DNA of 9,123 bases from Bellilinea sp034411135 (GCA_034411135.1 DAOUMN010000064.1:1-9123); one strand, 5' to 3'; shown: positions 1-5,834, numbered from the stretch's first letter. The notes: generated by a model not told the origin, from the sequence alone. Numbers and translations: made by a program.

Positions 1-1
1 C

Positions 2-223
2 GAGGGTTTGAAAGCCGCGCGCGGCGAAATCCTCATTCCCTTTAACGACGATACCGAAAGCACGCCGAACCTGATCGCGGAAATGGTACGTCCCCTGACC
101 GAGGACCCCTCGATCGGGATCACGGGCTGCAAGATCCTCTATCCCGACCGCACGACCCTGCAGCATGCAGGCGGCGTCATCTTACCTCTTATGACGGACT
201 ACTTAATGATATTTGTTTTTTGA
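2..223 (+). CDS. Glycosyltransferase family 2, fragment (5' end outside window, 3' end lost at a junction)
   Basis: The frame is open from the window edge (E-G-L-K-A-A-R-G-E) and reads like the middle of a GT-A fold family 2 glycosyltransferase. It has 'ARGEILIPFNDDTE', where NDDT is the DxD-like site that binds the metal and nucleotide-sugar, then 'GITGCKILYPDRTTLQHAGGVI', typical of rhamnosyl/O-antigen-type transferases. Such enzymes transfer sugars to cell-surface polysaccharide on the cytoplasmic side of the membrane. Family similarity stops at about base 180-187. The next codons (tta cct ctt atg ...) are AT-rich, resemble nothing in the family and reach TGA at 221-223. The acceptor half of the enzyme is missing and does not reappear in the window, so the product is almost certainly non-functional unless the junction is an assembly error. 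The methionine codon at about base 8 is internal, not the true start. Confidence 0.7.
   Translation, partial: EGLKAARGEILIPFNDDTESTPNLIAEMVRPLTEDPSIGITGCKILYPDRTTLQHAGGVILPLMTDYLMIFVF
178..190. other. Junction between the glycosyltransferase fragment and the AT-rich methyltransferase block
   Basis: Base composition and codon choice switch sharply here, from GC-ending codons (ggc ggc gtc atc) to AT-rich codons (tta, ctt, aat, att, ttt). The glycosyltransferase loses family similarity at the same place. On the other side, the reading frame of the following 120-residue protein stays open leftward to about base 181 with plausible residues, so both genes appear to be cut at this point. The 8-mer ttacctct occurs at 182-189 and again at 241-248, which is probably chance. 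No integrase, transposase, terminal inverted repeat or tRNA lies beside the junction. Confidence 0.6.
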
Positions 224-582
224 AAACTACTTCAGGTGAATTACCTCTCCATGATTGGCAGTTTGATGAGTATGATGAAAGTGACCCTGAGACCAGCGCG
301 ATAAGCGCTAAGATATTAAGTAAGGCCTTAAAGTCACTGGCTAGAGAAGAGAAAATTACTAAGTTTATAAGCCAACTAATGTTCCGGTTGGCAGAATTTG
401 ATTGGAGAACTGCTTCTGCAGACACGTTAACTGAGGAACAAAAAACTGCGAAGCTAGTGTTTCGAGGAAGTGGTGGATATAGAGAGCTGAGACGTCAGCT
501 ACTGAAGCATTTGATGAACAGAGGTGATGATATCAGCAGCACCGCAGAAGAAATCTATAAGCAATTAGGGTTTGAGTTATGA
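220..582 (+). CDS. Unrecognised 120-residue protein, probably the C-terminal part of a truncated larger protein; first gene of the methyltransferase block
   Basis: I do not recognise this protein. It is acidic near its N terminus (D/E-rich around residues 12-24, 'DEYDESDPETS') and then looks mainly helical. It ends with a basic stretch, 'GSGGYRELRRQLLKHL' (about residues 83-98), followed by 'EEIYKQLGFEL'. There is no signal peptide or membrane segment. The TTG at 220 is the only early start and has no Shine-Dalgarno sequence; the next in-frame ATG is at about residue 54. The frame stays open upstream to the junction and adds natural-looking residues (L-T-S-Y-D-G-L-L-N-D-I-C-F-L-K). I infer that this is the tail of a longer protein whose 5' part was lost. 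It overlaps the next gene by four bases (ATGA, 579-582), the arrangement of translationally coupled partners. Confidence 0.6.
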   Translation: MKTTSGELPLHDWQFDEYDESDPETSAISAKILSKALKSLAREEKITKFISQLMFRLAEFDWRTASADTLTEEQKTAKLVFRGSGGYRELRRQLLKHLMNRGDDISSTAEEIYKQLGFEL

Positions 583-1922
583 GGAAGAGCAAACTCACTG
601 CCCAGCAGAAAAAGGTTCTCCGATCTGCATCTCGGGAAGCTGTCCAAACTGCGCTTCAAAAACTTGATGGGTTCTTTCAACGTGATATATGGTTGGGGAA
701 GACCAACAAATACAGGATCAATACAATTCAGAGACTAAAGAGAGCAAATACCGTTAGAGATATCGATCTATCGGAGTATATTGCTGTCTCTGCAATACTA
801 CATTGCTTTGATGGTTGGATATTTCTTGGTCGGGCTATTGGAGCGCTAAGCAACGGGGATTCTCACACATCTCACCATCTAGCCTACTATGCAGAGCTAC
901 GAGCGGCAATGTCTCTATTAGCTGGGGAGGGAATTGGTATATTTAATACCAGCCATTATGTGCTTCAAGATCATCTCACATTGCATTGCCAGCTCGTTCC
1001 GATAAATCTGGGGACACATAAATTTACATGGTTAGTTCTAGAGCATTGGGCAGGTTTAATGCGCTCAAACGCACTGTTGCAACAAGTAATAACGCCATCA
1101 GGAATACCGCTAGCAACTTGGTTTGAGGGATTTAGAGCTGGAGTAAATGCAAGAATTGTAGGAACCGAGTGGCTAACAACTTGGGGGCTTGACTTGAAAA
1201 CCATTGGCCATGACCATGAAGGACGAAATGAAGTCAGTTATAGACCCAATCATTTAGTTTATCAATCCCCTGTGGACTTAATTGAAACTTCCAGTTATCT
1301 GCAACGGCTTTGGGAATTGTTTCAACCATACGGAGGATCCAGATTTGAATCATTAGATAGACTGCTGTTAAGAGTGAGTTTACGCAAGATTTTTAGCGCA
1401 ATTTCCGGCAATACCCCAGAAACTAATATTGCAGATTACCAAGCTCGAATAATTGACATGCTAAATACTGTAAACCCTCCCGGCCTTCCACATGACGCGT
1501 GGATTGCTTATCTGACAGATAATCAGCAATCACCAATTCTCGAAGCAGCACAGACAAGTGATAATGTGACCTTTAGTAATCGGCATCACTTTTCCGTCAT
1601 TGCTCGGGCAGCATTATTACTGCGGGTTGCTTCAGGATCTGTTGCGAGAATCCTGTCAGCATCATCAATACGAAAAGAAGATATTTCCTTTTGGTGGAAA
1701 ACGTATAGTGTTGATTTCGGCATAATGGAACCAACAGCCACCATCGATAACATGGAAGATCTTTGGGCAGATATTGAACTGGCATTGTTAACCTTAAATG
1801 ATTGGCAGCAAAAGCATCTTACTGAAGGTTACTCTTACTATCAATGGAGTCAAGATCTCGGGAAAGAGATAAAAAGACTTGAAGAATGCGAACGAGTATC
1901 TTTCTGGGGGATGGGTTTATGA
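579..1922 (+). CDS. Unrecognised 447-residue soluble protein coupled to a DNA methyltransferase
   Basis: I cannot assign this protein to a family. It starts with a basic helix (MRKSKLTAQQKK) and appears soluble and mostly helical. It contains 'DGWIFLGRAIGAL' and 'HHLAYYAELRAAMSLLAGEGI' (about residues 78-120), which read like packed alpha-helices of a conserved core. An aromatic-rich segment follows at about 150-210, and a second helical stretch, 'HHFSVIARAALLLRVASG', lies at about 330-355. I see no PD-(D/E)xK, HNH, GIY-YIG, PLD or Walker motif, so a classical restriction nuclease is not evident. A divergent nuclease or a helical HEPN-like domain is possible but unproven. The start ATG overlaps the stop of the upstream gene (ATGA at 579-582), and its own stop overlaps the methyltransferase start (ATGA at 1919-1922). 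This strongly implies joint function with the methyltransferase, for example as the effector or specificity partner of a modification/defence module. Codon use is AT-rich like its partners. Confidence 0.85.
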   Translation: MRKSKLTAQQKKVLRSASREAVQTALQKLDGFFQRDIWLGKTNKYRINTIQRLKRANTVRDIDLSEYIAVSAILHCFDGWIFLGRAIGALSNGDSHTSHHLAYYAELRAAMSLLAGEGIGIFNTSHYVLQDHLTLHCQLVPINLGTHKFTWLVLEHWAGLMRSNALLQQVITPSGIPLATWFEGFRAGVNARIVGTEWLTTWGLDLKTIGHDHEGRNEVSYRPNHLVYQSPVDLIETSSYLQRLWELFQPYGGSRFESLDRLLLRVSLRKIFSAISGNTPETNIADYQARIIDMLNTVNPPGLPHDAWIAYLTDNQQSPILEAAQTSDNVTFSNRHHFSVIARAALLLRVASGSVARILSASSIRKEDISFWWKTYSVDFGIMEPTATIDNMEDLWADIELALLTLNDWQQKHLTEGYSYYQWSQDLGKEIKRLEECERVSFWGMGL

Positions 1923-3052
1923 AATATATGGGTTCCAAGCGTTCAATGCTGCAAAATGGCCTTGGAAGAATAATACTCGAACAAGCTAACAAGGCAGATA
2001 GATTTGTTGATCTCTTTTGTGGAGCTGGTTATGTTTCCTGGTTTGCGGCAGAGAACACCGTCCTACCAGTGTTAGCGATTGATCTGCAATATTTTGCTGT
2101 CATATTAGCAAAATCAATCATCGGTAGAAATGCTCCACTTCAGGCAAGTGAATTATTCCGAGATTGGTTATCTCGCGTTGATCAAGAACGTGTCAATTCA
2201 CCATTGTGGAAAGCTTGTAATGCTATAGAAAATTCAAAGAACGAAATTGCGTATATAGTTGAAGAATCAAGAAAACTTTGCCAGATATATTCTGATATCG
2301 GTCCTATCTGGAATGCATATGGTGGGCATTATTTCAGTCCATCTCAAGCCTTGACCTTTGATTATATGATTGCCATGCTTCCAGAAAAATATCCTGAGAA
2401 TGCGACCTGTATGGCAGCTATTATCAGAACTGCTAGCAAATGCGCTGCTTCCCCAGGTCATACAGCACAGCCATTTCAACCAACCCGATCTGCAGGAAAG
2501 TTTATATTAAACTTTTGGTCATTTGACCCAATTGATTTATGTAAAAGGGAGTTGTATGAAATTTGCCCTCGCTACGCTCAAACAATAGGGGATAGCGTTG
2601 TCGCCAATGCAGTCGATATAGCTCCAACCTTAACACCAAAAGATCTCGTTTTTGTGGATCCCCCATATTCAGATGTGCAGTATAGCCGTTTTTATCATGT
2701 ATTAGAAACGATTGCTCGCTCAGAAACCGTGGCTGTCAGCGGAACCGGACGATATCCTCCAATTTCGGAGAGACCTCAGTCCGCCTTCAGCAGAAAGGGT
2801 GATTCACGTCAATCATTAAAAGCCCTCCTAACTGGTTTGCATAAAGCCGGTTCTACAATCATTTTCACATTTCCAAAAGGTGAAAGCAGCAATGGATTGT
2901 CAGGGGACTCAATCATTAAAATTGCATCCGAGATGTATACCGTTGAAGAGCAATTAGTTGATGGTCTCTTTAGCACTCTAGGGGGAAATAACCACAAGCG
3001 AGTAGCAAGATTGAAATCAAGGGAGATGATTTTACTGATGAAGCCCAAGTAG
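1919..3052 (+). CDS. D12-class (Dam-like) adenine-N6 DNA methyltransferase
   Basis: This enzyme is predicted to transfer a methyl group from S-adenosylmethionine to N6 of adenine in a specific DNA site. Motifs appear in the order of the D12/alpha class: motif X 'YMGSK' (residues 3-7), motif I 'FVDLFCGAG' (29-37, AdoMet binding), an acidic motif II residue in 'IDLQ' (D55), and motif IV 'DPPY' (247-250, catalytic) followed by 'SDVQYSRFYHVLE'. The roughly 190 residues between motifs I and IV are long and presumably form the target-recognition domain; they contain 'SPGHTAQPFQPT' (178-189). I chose ATG 1919 rather than an earlier in-frame start at 1886 because motif X then sits at the N terminus, as in the family, and the start forms an ATGA overlap with the upstream gene. 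A G-rich stretch at about 1906-1915 can serve as the ribosome binding site. The product has 377 residues, longer than Dam (about 278). The recognition sequence cannot be predicted. Confidence 0.93.
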   Translation: MKYMGSKRSMLQNGLGRIILEQANKADRFVDLFCGAGYVSWFAAENTVLPVLAIDLQYFAVILAKSIIGRNAPLQASELFRDWLSRVDQERVNSPLWKACNAIENSKNEIAYIVEESRKLCQIYSDIGPIWNAYGGHYFSPSQALTFDYMIAMLPEKYPENATCMAAIIRTASKCAASPGHTAQPFQPTRSAGKFILNFWSFDPIDLCKRELYEICPRYAQTIGDSVVANAVDIAPTLTPKDLVFVDPPYSDVQYSRFYHVLETIARSETVAVSGTGRYPPISERPQSAFSRKGDSRQSLKALLTGLHKAGSTIIFTFPKGESSNGLSGDSIIKIASEMYTVEEQLVDGLFSTLGGNNHKRVARLKSREMILLMKPK

Positions 3053-3197
3053 GCGTCTATGTTACATCAATAGCCTGCATGGACGGGCTCACTGTATTCC
3101 TTAGAGAATAGTAAAGCCTGTCGAGGGCAAGGCGGCGATGGGGCGATCTGCCAGCTCTTTAATTAAATAATTATACATCCGGCTGACAAGTATGCCC

Positions 3198-3232
3198 CTG
3201 CCGCAGGCTGAACCTGTCGAAGCCCGCGGCAG
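3198..3232. repeat. REP-like palindromic unit
   Basis: CTGCCGC (3198-3204) pairs perfectly with GCGGCAG (3226-3232). The interior contains 'aggctgaacctgtcgaag', which resembles the 'ttcgacaggttcagcct' core that I recall from intergenic REP-type repeats in many bacteria. The hairpin is seen directly. Family membership is from memory and would need a genome-wide search. Confidence 0.5.
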
Positions 3233-3270
3233 ACCGGTGGTTTGCCGTTTACGCCTTACGGTGGGCTCAG

Positions 3271-3336
3271 GGCATGCCCCGCTCTTATTCCCAAATGGCA
3301 GGCAGGTGCAGGGCGTAATGCCCTTGCGATGCGCCC
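3271..3336 (+). repeat. Dispersed intergenic repeat, copy 1
   Basis: Bases 3271-3298 match 5594-5621 at 23 of 28 positions (shared core atgccccg-tctt-ttccc-aa-gg). Bases 3324-3336 (ttgcgatgcgccc) match 5650-5662 at 12 of 13 positions, with nearly the same spacing (53 versus 56 bases between the two blocks). Both copies are non-coding, in the same orientation, one on each side of the propeller gene. This indicates a genome repeat family of about 70 bases or more. Confidence 0.65.
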
Positions 3337-3359
3337 GGCTGAGATGCCCTGCCTGCCAT
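3295..3359. repeat. Perfect 12-bp inverted repeat (large hairpin)
   Basis: ATGGCAGGCAGG (3295-3306) is the exact reverse complement of CCTGCCTGCCAT (3348-3359). Inside the loop a smaller hairpin can form from AGGGC (3310-3314) and GCCCT (3320-3324). The element overlaps dispersed-repeat copy 1, and the right arm lies just beyond the second shared block. No T-tract follows, so it is better read as part of a structured repeat or small non-autonomous element than as an intrinsic terminator. Confidence 0.6.
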
Positions 3360-3396
3360 AAAAAGATTCCCAGTGCATGAATTTGTAGGAAAGTTA

Positions 3397-3425
3397 TTGA
3401 TTCCGGGAATAAATTTTTATATACT
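3397..3425 (+). promoter_or_regulatory. Sigma70-type promoter for the propeller gene
   Basis: A -35 box TTGATT (3397-3402) and a -10 box TATACT (3420-3425) are separated by exactly 17 bases in an AT-rich stretch. Transcription would begin near 3432, giving a leader of about 185 nt before the ATG at 3617. This is unusually long and suggests post-transcriptional control. Confidence 0.5.
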
Positions 3426-3509
3426 TAATTTAAATTAATCGTCATTCTGTCCTGAACAATCCAATTACCGGCTTTACCCATTCCACCATCTTAAAAAAGT
3501 GAATAGACC

Positions 3510-3582
3510 GCCACAGGGCGATGATTTGCCGTTCCTTGGGGAGGAAATGCGATGCATTTAATGCTTGCTGCCTGTATGTGGC
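3510..3582 (+). promoter_or_regulatory. Structured 5' leader of the propeller gene, class unknown
   Basis: Three pairings lie between the promoter and the start codon. GCCACAGG (3510-3517) can pair with CCTGTATGTGGC (3571-3582), with a small bulge, as a closing stem. TTCCT/AGGAA (3532-3536 with 3542-3546) forms a hairpin with a 5-base loop. AAATGC/GCATTT (3545-3550 with 3554-3559) forms another with a 3-base loop. The two internal hairpins share bases 3545-3546, so they compete at their boundary or form alternatives. I compared the segment by memory with c-di-GMP, manganese and cobalamin riboswitch consensus sequences and found no match. Confidence 0.35.
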
Positions 3583-3607
3583 ACGCAATCCCAACTATCA
3601 TCTGTAC

Positions 3608-3614
3608 GGGGAGG
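3608..3614 (+). promoter_or_regulatory. Ribosome binding site deciding the propeller-gene start
   Basis: The sequence ggggagg lies just before two consecutive ATG codons (3617 and 3620). The spacing of 2 and 5 bases favours the second ATG slightly; the proteins differ by one methionine. It argues against the upstream in-frame ATG at 3521, whose extension lacks signal-peptide character and lies in the structured leader. Confidence 0.7.
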
Positions 3615-3616
3615 TT

Positions 3617-5470
3617 ATGATGAAAGCGAAAATGTTATTCGTGTCATTGTTGCTTTGCTTTTCACTGGTTTTTTCGCCAGCCCTTTCTGGGGCGTTAGCC
3701 TCAAGCGAAGAACGTTTCGTGCCGCAGGCGCAAAGCTGGCAAATTCAAACTGTGGATAGCGTGGGAGATTTTGTAGGAAGATGGACATCGCTTGCGCTGG
3801 ATCAACTCGATCGCCCGCACATTACATATACCAGGGGTGATGGAAGCTGGCCCGTTTTCTACAGTAATTTGCAGTATGCTCGCTGGACAGGCAGCAGCTG
3901 GCAGGTGCAGGTAGTGCAATCCACAGGCAGTGTTGGCTGGGGCACTTCCCTTGTGCTGGATGGCAGCGATACCCCGCATATTGGTTATAACTATTACTAC
4001 TATCGCTCACCGACTGATCAACTCAGCTTTCTTATGTACGCGAAGTGGACCGGCAGCGGCTGGCAGACATCGGTTGTGAATTCGGGCGATTCGCATCTTT
4101 CGCTGGCTTTGGGGGCGGGCAATACGCCCAATTTGGCTCACAGCGAATATCGTAAGCTGTCCTATTCAACCTGGACGGGAAGTGCCTGGCAGATTCAAGA
4201 TGTGGATACGGGCGGCGATGGACTGGGCAAGGAAAACTCTTTATCGCTGGACCGCAATGGCAACCCGCACATCAGTTATTATGATGAAGCCAATGGCGAT
4301 CTCAAATATGCGTACTGGACAGGAAGTGCCTGGCAGGTGCAGACGGTTGATGCAACCGGTAATGTGGGGCGGTTCACTTCTCTTGCGCTGGATGGCAGCG
4401 ATAATCCACATATCACGTACTACGATGATACCCAGGATGACCTGAAATATGCGCGCTGGACGGGGAGCAGCTGGCAGAAACAAACGATCGACTCAGGCGG
4501 TGACGTGGGGCAGTATACTTCCCTTACTCTGGATGGTAATAGTAACCCCCATGTGAGTTATTATGATGTCACCAACGGTGACCTGAAATACGCAAAATGG
4601 ACCGGCAGCAGCTGGGCGATTCAGGTCGTGGACAGCAGCGGCAATGTCGGTCAATACACTTCTCTGAAGCTGGATAAAAATGGGAACCCGCACATCAGTT
4701 ATCATGATGTGACCAACCGCGACCTGAAGTACGCCCGCTGGGGTGAACCCGCAACGCCAACACCTACTGCAACGTTGACCCCCCCTCCAGGGGTTATGGA
4801 CAGATTCATTTACTTGCCGCTGGTCGTCAAAGACTACCAGCCGCCTGTGGTTGCAACGCCCACGGTTGTTGTCCCAACCGCTGCAAGTACGTTGACTCCA
4901 ACGCAGGTACAAACGAGGACTCCCACCACTACGCCAGTCCCATCGCTGACACCAACGCCCATTCCCGTATCGACCTCAACACCAACGCTCGTGCCGACAA
5001 CTCCCGTACTGCCTTGCGGCATTGGCAACTGCGATTTTGAGCAGGGGGTTGCGGTTTGGACGGAATATTCCCTCAAGGGGTACCCGCTGATTATGCAGGA
5101 TACCGATTTACCAATTCCACCGCGCAGTGGTTCCTGGGCTGCCTGGCTTGGCGGCAGTAATGATGAAACGTCTTACCTGCAACAATCTGTTTTGGTGCCC
5201 GCCGATAGACCTTACCTGGCTTACTGGAAATGGATCGATTCGGTTGATGCTTGCGGGTACGATTTTGCTTATATCCGCATCAATGGGAATACAGTCGATG
5301 AGTACTATTTGTGTCAAGGAACCACCAACACAGATTGGGAGCTGGCTACTGTCAACCTGAGTGCCTACGCGGGTCAAGTGGTGCAACTGCAAGTGAGGGT
5401 CGAGACGGACTATTCCTTAGAGAGCAACCTGTTTGTGGATGACTTTGCGTTTCAATCGACAGGCAATTGA
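3617..5470 (+). CDS. Secreted seven-bladed beta-propeller-like protein with Thr/Pro linker and C-terminal carbohydrate-binding-like domain
   Basis: The 617-residue product has a clear signal peptide (basic n-region MMKAK, hydrophobic core, cleavage probably after A28 in 'SGALA'). Seven tandem units follow at residues 40-378. Each begins with (S/A/G)W and carries 'SLxLD...PHIxYxD...DLKYAxWTGS', 42-54 residues long; units 4-7 are the most regular at 47-48. Seven such units fit a seven-bladed beta-propeller. Next come a short Thr/Pro linker (379-392), the motif YLPLVVK (399-405) and a long Thr/Pro/Val/Ser linker (411-466). A roughly 150-residue domain (467-617, 'NCDFEQGVAVWTEYS...NLFVDDFAF') resembles a jelly-roll carbohydrate-binding or MAM-like module. 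The protein is extracellular and probably binds polysaccharide or another surface ligand; no catalytic residues are evident. It is monocistronic, with its own promoter and a long leader, and both intergenic flanks carry the same dispersed repeat. Confidence 0.88.
   Translation: MMKAKMLFVSLLLCFSLVFSPALSGALASSEERFVPQAQSWQIQTVDSVGDFVGRWTSLALDQLDRPHITYTRGDGSWPVFYSNLQYARWTGSSWQVQVVQSTGSVGWGTSLVLDGSDTPHIGYNYYYYRSPTDQLSFLMYAKWTGSGWQTSVVNSGDSHLSLALGAGNTPNLAHSEYRKLSYSTWTGSAWQIQDVDTGGDGLGKENSLSLDRNGNPHISYYDEANGDLKYAYWTGSAWQVQTVDATGNVGRFTSLALDGSDNPHITYYDDTQDDLKYARWTGSSWQKQTIDSGGDVGQYTSLTLDGNSNPHVSYYDVTNGDLKYAKWTGSSWAIQVVDSSGNVGQYTSLKLDKNGNPHISYHDVTNRDLKYARWGEPATPTPTATLTPPPGVMDRFIYLPLVVKDYQPPVVATPTVVVPTAASTLTPTQVQTRTPTTTPVPSLTPTPIPVSTSTPTLVPTTPVLPCGIGNCDFEQGVAVWTEYSLKGYPLIMQDTDLPIPPRSGSWAAWLGGSNDETSYLQQSVLVPADRPYLAYWKWIDSVDACGYDFAYIRINGNTVDEYYLCQGTTNTDWELATVNLSAYAGQVVQLQVRVETDYSLESNLFVDDFAFQSTGN
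3734..4750 (+). repeat. Seven tandem coding repeats (propeller blades) of about 126-162 bp
   Basis: The units start at residues 40, 94, 148, 190, 238, 285 and 332 of the encoded protein. The last three are 141 bp each and are the most similar. The first two carry insertions before the final strand (54 residues), and the third is shortened to 42 residues and has lost the 'SYYD' motif. This gradient suggests recent duplication at the C-terminal side and older, diverged blades at the N-terminal side. Confidence 0.85.
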
Positions 5471-5593
5471 GCGTCGCCATGCGCTAAGATCAATGGATAT
5501 CGAGCTGAGTGGTGCAAACCTGCCTCCAGCCTGCTGAAGGGCTTATCTTCTGCTTTTGCAGGTACACCTCGCCCGCGCCCTGACTGGTTGAAA

Positions 5594-5662
5594 GGGATGC
5601 CCCGTTCTTGTTCCCGAAGGGGCACGTGCAGGTCGAGGTCGAACTGTGCTTGCGGTGCGCCC
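5594..5662 (+). repeat. Dispersed intergenic repeat, copy 2
   Basis: This is the partner of copy 1 at 3271-3336, in the same orientation. The two conserved blocks are 5594-5621 (23/28 identical) and 5650-5662 (12/13 identical). The first block forms a 6-bp stem (TGCCCC/GGGGCA). The large 12-bp stem seen in copy 1 is not conserved, so the copies have diverged or the stem was acquired separately. Confidence 0.6.
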
Positions 5663-5756
5663 AAGCAGCTTCAGATACTCTTTCAGCTAATGATGGCTGC
5701 CGCCAGCGGTTGAGTCGGGCTTCTGCGCGGGCGGTTGCCGCGTCTGTGACAGGGGC

Positions 5757-5785
5757 TTGTAATCCGGATCATTTTTCCTTACAAT
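5757..5785 (+). promoter_or_regulatory. Sigma70-type promoter of the ATP-grasp/esterase operon
   Basis: A -35 box TTGTAA (5757-5762) and a -10 box TACAAT (5780-5785) are spaced by 17 bases. Transcription would begin near 5792, leaving about 43 nt before the ATG at 5835. A GGGAGGA Shine-Dalgarno sequence (5824-5830) sits 4 bases before that ATG. Confidence 0.55.
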
Positions 5786-5834
5786 GTCCTTTTAATACGC
5801 GCTGTCAGCCGCGGCTTATAGCCGGGAGGACTGG

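Larger units (their letters stand above)
3053..3616. other. Non-coding region between the methyltransferase block and the propeller gene
   Basis: No convincing gene is present. From 3053 to about 3190 the DNA is mixed, with AT-rich patches such as 3160-3180, and I find no strong terminator after the methyltransferase. From about 3190 to 3360 it becomes GC-rich and holds repeat-type sequence: a REP-like hairpin, one copy of a dispersed repeat and a perfect 12-bp inverted repeat. From about 3380 to 3440 it is AT-rich with a promoter, followed by a structured leader up to the start at 3617. A 62-codon frame at 3192-3380 lies wholly in the repeat sequence and has no ribosome binding site. Confidence 0.7.
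5471..5834. other. Non-coding region between the propeller gene and the ATP-grasp operon
   Basis: I see no gene here. The region has no clear intrinsic terminator after 5470. It contains the second dispersed-repeat copy (5594-5662), in which TGCCCC (5598-5603) pairs with GGGGCA (5619-5624), and the promoter and ribosome binding site of the downstream operon. A 76-codon frame at 5608-5838 runs through the repeat and overlaps the next start; I judge it spurious. Confidence 0.7.

Noticed and set aside
182..248. Direct repeat ttacctct at 182-189 and 241-248 as a target-site duplication
   Set aside because: The copies are only 59 bases apart, both at or just inside the left edge of the block, so they cannot flank the block. 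An 8-base match at this distance is likely chance.
579..1922. HEPN RNase assignment for the 447-residue protein
   Set aside because: Helical character and His/Arg-rich segments are suggestive, but no convincing R-x(4-6)-H motif in the right context is visible.
3192..3380. 62-codon plus-strand frame
   Set aside because: It lies entirely in REP-like and hairpin repeat DNA, has no ribosome binding site and encodes a Cys/Arg/Pro-rich sequence with no family resemblance.
3521..3616. Upstream extension of the propeller protein by 32 residues
   Set aside because: It would put a charged, Cys-rich segment in front of a clear signal peptide, and the strong ribosome binding site sits at 3608-3614. The segment is better read as a structured leader.
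3734..4750. Tandem repeats considered as a CRISPR array
   Set aside because: Units are about 141 bp, coding and in frame, with no short identical repeats separated by unique spacers.
4493..4912. 139-codon minus-strand frame within the propeller gene
   Set aside because: Its apparent internal repeats simply mirror the blade repeats on the plus strand.
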